A stretch of 10,056 bases of DNA, taken from UBA8231 sp964512165 (GTDB lineage Bacteria > Latescibacterota > UBA2968 > UBA8231). Positions 1 to 6,425 of the stretch are shown here, in pieces (the first letter of the stretch is position 1; each line of letters begins with the position of its first letter). The notes under the pieces were generated by a model. That model made no database searches, was not told the DNA's origin, and was given only the letters and a program-made list of their open reading frames with translations. The stretch is taken from the NCBI GenBank assembly GCA_964512165.1, contig CAZEHQ010000172.1, positions 1 through 10,056 on the forward strand, written 5' to 3'. A program made the position numbers and the translations under genes.

Positions 1-712
1 TGGCTCTGCAGGTCGGCGTCCTCCCGCCCCGCCCAGGCCCCGGCATCGACCGCGAGCTGCCGGATCCCCTCCAGGCCCGTCGCCAGGCCCCCCGGTCCAC
101 GGGTGGCCGACATGCTCCGCAGGTTGCGGCGCAGGAGGGCCTGAAGGGGGCCGCGGCGCAGGGAAGGGGGGTGCGCCGGCGCCCGCAGCCAGGTCCAGTT
201 GTAGCGGCCGCGCACCCCGGAGAACGCGCTCATGTCCCAGGAGGCGAGGAACAGGCCGAGGGGAATGTCCCGTGCCGAGGGCTGCCAGGGCGACGGATCG
301 ATCAGGTGGACGGTGCCCGCCGGGTCGTCGTACCCGGCGGCGATGTACTGGTGGTCGGCGTGACGCAGGCGGGGATAGAGGCCGGCCCGGGCGAGGGCGA
401 AGACGTCGACGTTGACGGCCACCGGGGTACCGGTGTCGAGCCGCGATCTCACGGCCTTCCACGCGGCCTCGGCGTCGGCGGCGGCGCGGTGGAAGAGTCC
501 GATCCCGAAGGCGCCGAGCATCGTTGGGAGGGGGATGGCGCGGCCGTCGATGGCGAAGCGTCCCTCCTCCCGGAGGTAGAGGAAGTCCCAGTTGGAGAAG
601 CAGGCCACGGTGGGCTCGTGGCCGTGGAAGCGCAGCAGACTGTCGAGCACCACGTAGACGCAGTTGTAGTGCCGGTTGGTGCAGAAGGGGATGCCGGTGA
701 TCCGCTTGCTCA
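1..712 (-). CDS. BtrH_N / DUF4872 family protein (3' end outside window)
   Basis: The first 237 residues are in the window. The start is GTG at 712, whose bases overlap the TGA of the preceding gene, implying translational coupling. The N-terminal part matches the butirosin BtrH N-terminal domain, a papain/C39-like fold. It has an early H15-x-x-C18 followed by a hydrophobic helix ending in FHGH (about residues 19-32), then TPVAVNVDVFAL (about 96-107), H121-Q-Y-I-A-A-G-Y-D and LIDPS with D139. C18, H121 and D139 are the natural candidates for a catalytic triad. From about residue 175 the helical, Arg/Leu-rich stretch fits the DUF4872 domain that usually follows BtrH_N. In butirosin synthesis BtrH moves an acyl chain from a carrier protein to the aminoglycoside; related proteins occur in other natural-product loci. 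The substrate here is unknown. It is the last visible gene of a GT4 / beta-sandwich / BtrH operon. No carrier protein is visible, so an acyltransferase role is inference. Confidence 0.8.
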
Positions 713-1342
713 CGGGGAGGCCGGGTCCGCCGCGGCCAGGGTGAGGGCGAAGAGGTGCATGGACGGGTTGTCCGGGAGCACGAGGGCCGAGAGGGGCCGG
801 GGGCCGGGCAGGTCGATCACCTGGTGCCAGATCCCGGCCTCGATGCGCGTCTCCTCCGTCTCGCATCCGGCTTCGGGCGGCGAGGAACCGATGAGAGAAG
901 AGAGAGGGACCGAGGTGTCGGGGGTCATGAGTGGACACGAGAGGGCCGCGCTCTCGCCGTACTGGAGCCCCCCGTAGCGCGGAGCGTCGCTCAGTCCCAG
1001 GCGTGTCTCCGCCAAGGTGCCGTCGGCGGCGTTGAACCCGAGGGGCTCCTCGAAGGCCCGCCAGTCGCACATGCCCAGGACGTGGAGCGCTCCCCATGCG
1101 CCCGGCGGCAAGGGGATCACCTGGGCCTCGCAGGCGATGTTGTCCTGCGAGTCCCGGCGGCCCGGAAAGAGGAAGGGGGTCCCCTGGCTGAGGATCGTCC
1201 CACCCGGGGCCGGCAGGCTCTGCGCGCGGAAGGCGGTGCCCAGGCCGTCGAGACCGCCCTCCGCCGGCCGCCCGTCCGGGGCGATGCCGCCGTTGTTGAA
1301 GTGGCAGGAGAGATCGAGCGGGACGGGACGGCCCTTGGGCAT
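710..1342 (-). CDS. Beta-sandwich, carbohydrate-binding-like protein of unknown function
   Basis: A 210-residue protein starting at ATG 1342, eight bases after the glycosyltransferase stop, with a weak GAGAG upstream. Its TGA overlaps the GTG of the BtrH-like gene. The frame is open further upstream, but that part lies inside the glycosyltransferase and is a shadow. The N-terminus LDLSCHFNNGGIA (about residues 9-21), a mid-region DNIACEAQVIPLP, the stretch LGLSDAPRYGG and the end ALVLPDNPSMHLFALTL resemble the beta-sandwich domain often attached to the C-terminus of secreted glycoside hydrolases (pattern DLSxxFNNxGI ... LGxSD). Here it stands alone, has no signal peptide and is probably cytoplasmic. 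Its place between a glycosyltransferase and a BtrH-like protein suggests glycan or glycoside recognition; this is inference. The domain resemblance is from memory of the motif pattern, not a search. Confidence 0.72.
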   Translation of the reverse strand: MPKGRPVPLDLSCHFNNGGIAPDGRPAEGGLDGLGTAFRAQSLPAPGGTILSQGTPFLFPGRRDSQDNIACEAQVIPLPPGAWGALHVLGMCDWRAFEEPLGFNAADGTLAETRLGLSDAPRYGGLQYGESAALSCPLMTPDTSVPLSSLIGSSPPEAGCETEETRIEAGIWHQVIDLPGPRPLSALVLPDNPSMHLFALTLAAADPASP

Positions 1343-1350
1343 GGCAACTC

Positions 1351-2838
1351 TCAGGCCGGATGGGCCGGGTCGCGGGAGAGTTCCCGCCCGTCGCCGGCCG
1401 CGGCGCACCCGGGCCCCTGCGGCGCCGTCGCACGCTGCCAGGCGGCGATGAACCGCGCGTCGAAGTCGAGGCTGCCGGCCCGTGCGCCCTCGTCGAGGAC
1501 TCGGTCCTCTATCCGGAGCCGCCCGCCGCCCGCGAGCCGGCGCACGGCGCCTGCGAGGCCTTCTACCGTGGGGGTGAACCGGTGCCGGGGCGGGACCAGC
1601 AGGGCCGCCTCGACCCTGTCGGGTGTATCCGCCACCAGCGTGCACACCCCCCGGGCCGCCGCCTCCAGGGGCGTGAGGCCACAAGTCTCGTAGCGCGAGG
1701 GACAGACGAAGAGGCCGCGGCCGGCCAGATCGTCGAGCAGGTGAGCCAGGTCGTCGCGCGACACCCTCGGGGAAAAGCGGAACCGGTGCGCCAGGGCGGC
1801 GTCCACCAACCCCTCCAGCCGCCGCCGCTGCGCATCATCGGGAGGGCCCCCGATGACCAGCGCGCGCAGGTCGAGGCCCGACCTGGCCAGCCCCACGGCG
1901 GCCCTCACGAAAAGCTCGACGTTCTTGAAGGCGTCCAGCCGCGAGCAGGCCGTGCACAGGACCAGGCGGGGGCCGCCCCGGGCGATGAAGCTGCGCAGGC
2001 GCGCCCCCTCCCCGGAGAGGCCGTTCACCGCGTCGGACGCCAGGGGAGGGTGGATCCTGTGGATGAACCGGCCCTCCACGCCGTGGGCGCGCAGGTACTC
2101 CGCCTGGATCGACGAGATCTCGACGGCGGCACCGCGGCTGCGGGCCAGGTGCTTCAGTCCGAGTCGCTGGTTGTCCCTCAGGTGCTCCAGCTTCTCGCGC
2201 CCGGCGCCGAAGGCTTCCGCCGCCAGGCGCGGGCCCATGACCTCGACCACGTGGTCGACGAAGGGCGCGTGGTGGGTGACGACGAAGGGCCGCCCCGGCG
2301 GGTGAAAGGGCAGCAGCACGTTGGTCTGGTAGTAGAGCCGTCCGCGGCCGAGGCGAGCACGGGCGGCTTCCAGGACGGCGCCCATGGCCTGGCGGTCCAT
2401 GCCGAAGTGAAAGCCCAGCTCGAGGGCCGGATACTCGAGCAGCGGCACCGGGTCCAGCCGTGGGCGGTCCAATCCCTCGTCGCGCCGGTAGAGGAGGAAT
2501 CCCGCCAGCAGTCCCGGGCGATGCAGGGCCTCCGCCACCCTCAGGGCATAGCCCACCGCTCCGTACTTGAAGGGACCGGCCGCCGATGTGGGGACGAAGT
2601 TGCCGTTGAGAACGATGATGGCCCGCGCCGAAGGGCGGGGACGGGCGCGGCCTGCGTGCGCAAGGCTGTCTGCCGCCCTCTCGGGCCGCTTCCTGACGGC
2701 CGGACCGGGGGACCCCACCGGGCGCGGGGCCCGCGGACGGTCGAAGGCTGGGGACCGCCTGGCGGGAGCTGATCGGAGAACTGCGATGGCGGCGACGTAT
2801 CCCGTGGATGGGGTGGGAGGAGGGCTCTGCCGCCGCAT
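1351..2838 (-). CDS. GT4-family (GT-B fold) glycosyltransferase
   Basis: A retaining GT4-type glycosyltransferase, about 495 residues from the ATG at 2838. From that start, an N-terminal Rossmann-like half begins near residue 74 (AIIVLNGNFVPTS) and contains THHAPF (about 188-193). The nucleotide-sugar-binding half holds SRLDAFKN (about 299-306), ALVIGGPPDD and the E-x7-E signature in RYETCGLTPLE (about 382-392). The 5' end is uncertain. The frame is open back to a TTG at 2892; another in-frame option is GTG 2718. The first 70 or so residues are Pro/Arg-rich with poor third-position GC bias, so the real start may lie near the AIIVLNGNF segment or an upstream base may be wrong. It is the first gene of a tightly packed operon with the beta-sandwich and BtrH-like genes, which fits sugar transfer onto a small molecule, lipid or peptide. 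Donor and acceptor cannot be read from the sequence. Confidence 0.85.
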   Translation of the reverse strand: MRRQSPPPTPSTGYVAAIAVLRSAPARRSPAFDRPRAPRPVGSPGPAVRKRPERAADSLAHAGRARPRPSARAIIVLNGNFVPTSAAGPFKYGAVGYALRVAEALHRPGLLAGFLLYRRDEGLDRPRLDPVPLLEYPALELGFHFGMDRQAMGAVLEAARARLGRGRLYYQTNVLLPFHPPGRPFVVTHHAPFVDHVVEVMGPRLAAEAFGAGREKLEHLRDNQRLGLKHLARSRGAAVEISSIQAEYLRAHGVEGRFIHRIHPPLASDAVNGLSGEGARLRSFIARGGPRLVLCTACSRLDAFKNVELFVRAAVGLARSGLDLRALVIGGPPDDAQRRRLEGLVDAALAHRFRFSPRVSRDDLAHLLDDLAGRGLFVCPSRYETCGLTPLEAAARGVCTLVADTPDRVEAALLVPPRHRFTPTVEGLAGAVRRLAGGGRLRIEDRVLDEGARAGSLDFDARFIAAWQRATAPQGPGCAAAGDGRELSRDPAHPA

Positions 2839-3011
2839 CCATACAAACGCCGTGCCAGCGCCGCCCTTTTCCTCCACCAGGCTGGAGGGCAAGGACTTGC
2901 GGACCCCTCCCCGCTACCGGGGGCGATGCCGGTGTGTGCTCAAGCAGTCGCCGGTGTGTGTAGTGGGTGACACCCCGCGGTGGCGAACCCTCGGGGGATC
3001 CCGCTCTCCCC

Positions 3012-3053
3012 TCAGCCCTCCCCGCGCAACTCCAGCTGATCCTCCCCCCTGGT
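3012..3053 (-). pseudogene. Remnant of the 3' end of the radical SAM gene (third copy)
   Basis: About 41 bases match the last codons and stop of the radical SAM copies ending at 6426 and 9437. Read on the minus strand, the end is QLELRGEG-stop, against QLELFGEG-stop in the other two. One extra C in a C-run (six instead of five) breaks the frame upstream, and similarity fades after about 3053. The match is short, but it is near-identical at DNA level, in the same orientation, and like the other copies lies upstream of a cargo operon. The 326 bases between the glycosyltransferase start (2838) and the stop at 3165 hold nothing else convincing apart from a small tandem repeat and a 5-bp stem (2909-2922). 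The palindrome array is not present here. Confidence 0.55.
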
Positions 3054-3122
3054 GCAGCTCCGCCAGCTGCCCCTCGCCCCACACACGGCCCAGCGTGCCG
3101 CTACTGGTGGCCGGGCCGGCGT

Positions 3123-3150
3123 AGCCGTGGACGCAGCCGTGGACGCAGCC
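3123..3150. repeat. Short tandem repeat, 12-bp unit
   Basis: The unit AGCCGTGGACGC occurs twice back to back (3123-3134 and 3135-3146), followed by a partial third start. It lies in the non-coding stretch between the remnant radical SAM tail and the gap-broken gene. No function is apparent. Confidence 0.7.
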
Positions 3151-3164
3151 GCGGCAGGCACCGC

Positions 3165-3378
3165 TCAGGGATGGACCCGCAGCGCGGCCTTGATGCGCGC
3201 CCAGGAGGACGGCGCCACGGCGGAAACGTCGTCGTAGCTGGNNNNNNNNNNNNNNNNNNNNNNNNNNNNNNNNNNNNNNNNNNNNNNNNNNNNNNNNNNN
3301 NNNNNNNNNNNNNNNNNNNNNNNNNNNNNNNNNNNNNNNNNTGATGTTCATCTCCACGAAAGAGGGAGCGAGGGCCAT
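3165..3378 (-). CDS. Gene broken by assembly gap; C-terminus SSWARIKAALRVHP
   Basis: Two coding pieces flank a 100-N gap. Before the gap, an ATG at 3378 preceded by GGGAGCGGGGGC gives MALAPSFVEMNI; the frame is also open to an ATG at 3426. After the gap, the frame reading SYDDVSAVAPSSWARIKAALRVHP ends at a TGA at 3165-3167. The pieces are in different frames as drawn, which is expected if the 100 Ns are a placeholder of unknown length. The W-x-x-I-K ending resembles RTWGEVKRTL near the end of the exported protein at 7334-7771, so the two may share a C-terminal module. That the pieces are one gene is inference; they could be the ends of two genes. It follows the cysteine-rich gene by about 70 bases and could belong to the same operon. 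Confidence 0.45.
3242..3341. other. Assembly gap, 100 N
   Basis: Exactly 100 N bases, the usual placeholder for a scaffold gap of unknown size. It interrupts a probable coding region, so frames on its two sides cannot be compared. Confidence 0.99.
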
Positions 3379-3447
3379 GCCCCCGCTCCCAGGATCTTGC
3401 TGATGCACGTCAGACACGCAACGCATCAGCACGAAGGTGAACTACGA

Positions 3448-3756
3448 CTACGACGCGTCCTGACACCGGCAGCGCTTCATCCCCGATGAACCATAGTTGA
3501 GGCATGTGCCCCACGCTGTGGCGCAACTGCTGTCCTCACACACATCGTTGCAGTTGATGGCTGGGCTCGTGTTGGGGCACCAAGCGGCCCAACAATAGGT
3601 GCTGGCCTGCGCCTTGTCGGGCATGTTCAGCACCACGGCCCCAGCCATCAGCACGGCGGAGACCCAGGCCACGGGCAGGATCGCCTGCTTCTTGACGCCT
3701 TCCTCGCTGGCGATGAAGCCGACGAGAAAGTGCGAATCTGCATGAACATGTCTCAT
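3448..3756 (-). CDS. Small exported cysteine-rich protein with prepilin-like N-terminus
   Basis: A 102-residue protein from ATG 3756. A hydrophobic segment AILPVAWVSAVLMAGAVVL (about residues 25-43) is followed by DKAQA-S, a plausible signal peptidase I site, then a mature part of about 51 residues with eight cysteines (...YCWAAWC...NCNDVCEDSSC...C...RCRC). Before the hydrophobic segment stands GFIASEEG: it has the G/F/E(+5) spacing of type IV prepilins and resembles the DEEG segment of Flp/TadE-type prepilins, but charged VKKQ intervenes. The start is odd. GGGAGGA almost abuts ATG 3756 and is better spaced from an out-of-frame ATG at 3749, which gives MFMQIRTF; a single-base indel near 3730 would join that to FLVGFIASEEG. 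An in-frame ATG further upstream (MEELRRSTQ) is also possible. It lies about 100 bases after an A24 prepilin peptidase and two thioredoxin-fold genes, so processing by the first and disulfide formation by the others is a coherent inference. Family not recognised. Confidence 0.68.
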   Translation of the reverse strand: MRHVHADSHFLVGFIASEEGVKKQAILPVAWVSAVLMAGAVVLNMPDKAQASTYCWAAWCPNTSPAINCNDVCEDSSCATAWGTCLNYGSSGMKRCRCQDAS

Positions 3757-3856
3757 TCCTCCCTTTGGGAAGGTGAACTGCGTTGATCTCCGAAGCTCTT
3801 CCATTCCGCCCTGCTTGCGCCATGTACCTCCTCTCTGAGCCGCAGGGGTGCGAGAT

Positions 3857-4910
3857 TCATCCATTGAGCCATGCAATCAACGTCCTCAAGGGCGGGGCCA
3901 GGTGGCCTCCGAAGACGGCGGTGGCCAGCCCGCCGGCAACGAGGAAGGGGACGAAGGGCAGGGCCCGGGTCAGCTCCACCGTCCTGGGCAGGTCGCCGGA
4001 GGCTGCCCGCTTCTTGAGCAGGTTCACCCTCTCCCGGTCGAGGCTCTTCCCGCCCTCCCAGATCACCTCCGCCCCATCTTCCCCGGCCAGGACCAGCCGG
4101 TGCCGCAGGACCGCTCCCGGCTGAAGCCGACCCACAGGCATCTCGTACCCGTAGGCCCAGCCGCTCCCTTGCCGTACCTGCTGAAAGGCCAGCTCGACCA
4201 GCCACGCCGCCCCCCAGATCAGGGCATAGTCCTTCCAGCCGCCGGTCGACACGGCCAGCAGCGCGAGAGCCGCCAGTCCGGGGATCGCCACCACCGGGCG
4301 CCTTTCCGGCTTCAGGCCCCACTCGAGCAGTCGGTATCCCACGGCGAGGAAGGCGAAGGCTTCCAGGTAGCTCAGGGGGCGGTTCAGCACGAGCTGGGCG
4401 AAGCTCAGGGACAGCCCCAGCAAGCCTCCCAGCCCGGCGGCGGCCTGCAGCCATGGGCCGCGGTTCTGCTTGACCGTCGTCCACGGCCGTTGCCGCCAGG
4501 TCACCACCGCCAGCAGCACGGCGACGTAAGCCACCAGGGTGTTGACGATGAGCGCGGCCGGAGGGGGTCTCCATGGAGACCCACTTTCCCACCGGGCACA
4601 GGCTCGGCGGCAGGGCCGCCACGGCCGCCCAGTACATCTTGGCGTCCCCTGGCGACCAGGCCCCTGCCAGCATCATCAAGAGCGCCACCCCCAGACCCAG
4701 GAGCAGGACTCCTGCGACGTGGCTCCAGCCGCCCACGCCGAGTCCCGCCATCGCCACCTGGCCGGTCACGCCGATCCCGAGAAGCGTCAGGGTGTAGCGG
4801 TTCGGCACCAGTTGGAACCGGAGGTCCATGTAGGCGGCACAGAGGCCGGCCGTCAGCAACGCCGACAGCATCACCAGCTCCACCCAGAGGACAGGATCGC
4901 CTATCGACAT
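3857..4910 (-). CDS. A24-family prepilin peptidase (CpaA/TadV/PilD-like), one frameshift
   Basis: An inner-membrane aspartyl protease of the type IV prepilin peptidase family. From ATG 4910, membrane helix 1 leads into D29 in AAYMDLRFQLVPNRYT, and the second aspartate D89 lies in SPGDAK, the GxGD-type motif. Both catalytic Asp are present. The frame then breaks at the C-run at 4563-4567. Removing one C gives a smooth join METPPAALIVNTLVAYVAVLLA, after which the second frame continues to the TGA at 3857 with several more membrane segments and LPFVPFLVAGGLATAVFGG near the end, typical of this family's C-terminus. Total about 350 residues, longer than minimal CpaA/TadV enzymes, with a hydrophilic stretch before the last helix. 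The start overlaps the stop of the upstream thioredoxin-like gene by 10 bases. No pilus assembly ATPase or platform gene is visible. The frameshift may be a homopolymer sequencing error. Confidence 0.85.
4563..4567. other. Probable 1-base frameshift in a homopolymer (prepilin peptidase)
   Basis: A run of five G on the plus strand (CCCCC in the coding sense) marks the point where the reading frame of the prepilin peptidase changes. Deleting one base restores a continuous, family-like protein. Either an indel error or a real loss-of-function mutation. Confidence 0.7.
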
Positions 4911-5457
4911 GATCGGCAGTCCTCGTCCGAAGCCACGTCTTGCGCCAGCTCCTCGACCAGTTCCTGGACCGGCCCGGCGCCCCGAGCCGCCGCCGCCACC
5001 GTGCCCTCCGGGTCGAGACGGTAGGCCGTGGGCACGCTGACGGCGTAGTAGGCCAGCGAGGTCTCTCCCGTGGTGTCCTGCAGCACCGGGTAGAGGTCTC
5101 GGATCCGCGCCTCGNNNNNNNNNNNNNNNNNNNNNNNNNNNNNNCCAGGCGCCCCCCCAGGTCGGGCAGCCCCGCGTCGAGCAGGTTGGCCTTCAACTCG
5201 TTGCAGTATTGGCAGGTGGTGGTGACGAAGACGACGGCCGAGGACCGGCCCTTCAGGTCGGACAGTTGCAGCCCCGGCCCCGCGACCGCGGGCAGCCGGA
5301 AGTCGGGGGCGGGGGTGCCGCGGGGCAACTGCTGCCACTGGCTCCGCGGCAGGCGGTTCAGCAGGGAGCCGGGCGGACCGTCCACGACGACCAGGGCCCC
5401 GGCCAGGGCGAGGGCCAGCAGGCCGCCGGCGACGAGGGAGGGTTTGTGCGCCGCCAT
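4901..5457 (-). CDS. Membrane-anchored thioredoxin-fold (redoxin/TlpA/MauD-like) protein, gap inside
   Basis: Starts at ATG 5457, two bases after the previous gene's stop. An N-terminal anchor SLVAGGLLALALAGALVVV (about residues 7-25) is followed by GTPAPDFRLPAV, the usual opening of redoxin/AhpC-TSA domains, and the active-site motif C82-Q-Y-C85 in VFVTTTCQYCNELK. After a 30-N gap the frame resumes with LYPVLQDTT...VSVPTAYRLDPEG, where VPT supplies the cis-proline loop. The frames before and after the gap disagree, so the true gap is not 30 bases. The domain should face the periplasm and exchange thiols or disulfides. Unusually the protein ends in D-C-R-S-C-R, a second CxxC two residues from the stop's vicinity. 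With the similar gene upstream it resembles the paired thiol proteins used in maturing disulfide-rich periplasmic partners, as MauD does for methylamine dehydrogenase; that parallel is inference. Confidence 0.82.
5115..5144. other. Assembly gap, 30 N
   Basis: Thirty N bases inside the second thioredoxin-like gene. Flanking frames are offset, so the estimated length is wrong by one or two bases modulo three. Confidence 0.99.
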
Positions 5458-5459
5458 GT

Positions 5460-5951
5460 TCAGTCCTGCCTCTCCGGCGCAGCGAGCACCTGCGCCAGTC
5501 CCTGGCTGCCCACCGCGCCCTTGCGCACGACGCCCTGCGGATCGATCAGCAGCACCGAGGGATAGCCGGGCACGCCGTAGGCCTGGTTCACCTCCCAGCG
5601 GCTGTCGTGGCCGGCGACCGGGACAAGGCCGTGCGGGGCCAGCTTCTCCTGGAGGATCACTCGGTCGCCCGCGCCGACGACGATGACGGGGTATCGTTCC
5701 GAGGCCTGGGCGAGGGCGGGGTAGGTGGCGTCACAGGCCTGGCAGGACGCCTCGGCGAAGAACAGGAGCCAGGATCGCCCCGCCGGCGCATCGTCCGAGG
5801 ACACCGTGGGGCCTTGGAGGCCCTCGAGGGAGAAGGCGGGGGCGGGCTGGCCGATCAGACGGGCGAAGGGCGGGGGCGTGATTCCAGGTGGGTAGCCGGT
5901 CTCGAGCCGGGCCGCCACCGCCACCAGGGAGGCCAGGAGCACCCCTGCCAT
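5460..5951 (-). CDS. Membrane-anchored thioredoxin-fold (TlpA-like) protein
   Basis: 163 residues from ATG 5951: hydrophobic anchor AGVLLASLVAVAA (about 2-14), IGQPAPAFSLEGL (about 33-45) as the redoxin opening, active site C70-Q-A-C73 in WLLFFAEASCQACDATYPAL, and GYPSVLLIDPQG with the cis-proline. It is expected to be anchored in the inner membrane with the domain outside, acting as a thiol-disulfide oxidoreductase. The start is doubtful. ATG 5951 has no Shine-Dalgarno and the frame is open without a start codon back to a TGA near 6018. An ATG at 6021 has GGAG nine bases upstream, and deleting one base of the C7 run (5974-5980) would join it in frame as MNEARDQGSAGNDSPPRVFGAAWMAGVLLA. The gene probably therefore begins at 6021 with a frameshift or a length-variable tract. 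It is first in the redoxin / redoxin / prepilin peptidase / Cys-rich operon. Confidence 0.82.
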   Translation of the reverse strand: MAGVLLASLVAVAARLETGYPPGITPPPFARLIGQPAPAFSLEGLQGPTVSSDDAPAGRSWLLFFAEASCQACDATYPALAQASERYPVIVVGAGDRVILQEKLAPHGLVPVAGHDSRWEVNQAYGVPGYPSVLLIDPQGVVRKGAVGSQGLAQVLAAPERQD

Positions 5952-5964
5952 CCAGGCCGCGCCG

Positions 5965-6092
5965 AAGACGCGTGGGGGGGCTGTCGTTGCCAGCAGATCC
6001 TTGGTCCCGGGCTTCGTTCATGTGGAGTCTCCAGGCGGATGGAGCCGGAGGCGTCGTGGAACCTGGCGGGACGTGACCTCCTTTTTCCGCCA
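5965..6092 (-). promoter_or_regulatory. Conserved leader, copy 1 (upstream of thioredoxin-like operon)
   Basis: This stretch is similar, with indels, to 8995-9104 upstream of the other operon. The best conserved part starts at ATG 6021 and reads MNEARDQGSAGNDS in one frame, against MDEARDRGSGNDNV in copy 2. The two indels there are each three bases, which suggests coding constraint. It ends in a C7 run and a GC-rich stem around GCGTCTTCGGCGC. It may be the true 5' end of the redoxin gene carried as part of the duplication, a leader peptide, or a structured RNA. No known riboswitch class was recognised. Confidence 0.5.
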
Positions 6093-6107
6093 TTGTCCAA
6101 GGAACGA

Positions 6108-6126
6108 ACCGGACAGCGGGTCCGGT
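6108..6126. promoter_or_regulatory. Short perfect hairpin beside the operator array, copy 1
   Basis: ACCGGAC / GTCCGGT, a 7-bp perfect stem with a 5-base loop, ends one base before the first palindrome. It is duplicated at 9120-9138. It could be another protein-binding site or an RNA hairpin; no U-tract follows. Confidence 0.5.
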
Positions 6127-6127
6127 A

Positions 6128-6189
6128 TCACCCGATCGGGTGAATTTGCATCACCTGATCGGGTGATTTTCCGTCACCCGATCGGGTGA
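6128..6189. promoter_or_regulatory. Three-palindrome operator-like array, copy 1
   Basis: TCACCCGATCGGGTGA occurs at 6128-6143 and 6174-6189, with the one-mismatch form TCACCTGATCGGGTGA at 6151-6166. Starts are exactly 23 bp apart, about two helical turns, with AT-richer 7-bp spacers. Perfect dyads in phase are typical of cooperative binding by a dimeric transcription factor. The array is 177 bp upstream of ATG 5951 (107 bp from ATG 6021), between the radical SAM pseudogene and the thioredoxin-like operon. Clear -35/-10 boxes were not recognised. The regulator family is unknown. Confidence 0.72.
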
Positions 6190-6425
6190 CTCTGAGCCGG
6201 GCCTGGGCCGTCGGCTGTCGGCCGAGCCGCATCAGGAAGCGTTCCGTACGGCGATGGACAGCCCGCGGATCGTGCAGCCAGGGCGGGCAGCACCTCGGCG
6301 CAATCGTGAGACCGGCGGTCGAGTCCGTTGGTGCGCTTGTGCCCGCGGTGCGGGCGGTGTGAGCTGGATGTGACGCTCGGCAGGACCGGGTCGAGGCCCC
6401 GGGCCCTGCGCCCGGCCGCCGCGCC

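Larger units (their letters stand above)
6093..6315. repeat. Intergenic repeat, copy 1 (223 bp, identical to 9105-9327)
   Basis: Every base from 6093 to 6315 equals the base 3012 positions further on. Beyond 6315 the copies diverge to roughly 80% until the radical SAM stop codon, then similarity rises again in the coding part; on the other side they diverge into the related leader. The repeat contains the palindrome array and a 7-bp hairpin. The rest, up to the radical SAM stop at 6426, holds no gene that I can support. Confidence 0.97.

Noticed and set aside
755..1693. Plus-strand open frame of 312 codons
   Set aside because: Shadow of the beta-sandwich and glycosyltransferase genes; no recognisable motif.
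1360..2772. Long plus-strand open frame (470 codons) opposite the glycosyltransferase
   Set aside because: The Arg/Gly/Gln/Pro-rich translation has no domain motif, while the minus strand encodes a clear GT4 enzyme. It is a GC-bias shadow.
3448..3600. Cys-rich protein as a methylamine dehydrogenase light chain (MauA)
   Set aside because: It has eight rather than twelve cysteines, is too short, and lacks a convincing match around the TTQ tryptophans; no heavy chain or MauE/MauG is visible.
3848..4912. Long plus-strand open frame opposite the prepilin peptidase
   Set aside because: Low-complexity Pro/Gln/Arg/Gly translation, with catalytic motifs clearly on the other strand.
5965..6092. Leader as a known riboswitch (cyclic di-GMP, cobalamin, SAM classes considered)
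   Set aside because: None of the conserved core sequences I know for these classes could be matched.
6128..6189. CRISPR-like array of three repeats
   Set aside because: The units are perfect 16-bp palindromes with 7-bp spacers that are too short for CRISPR; an operator array fits better.
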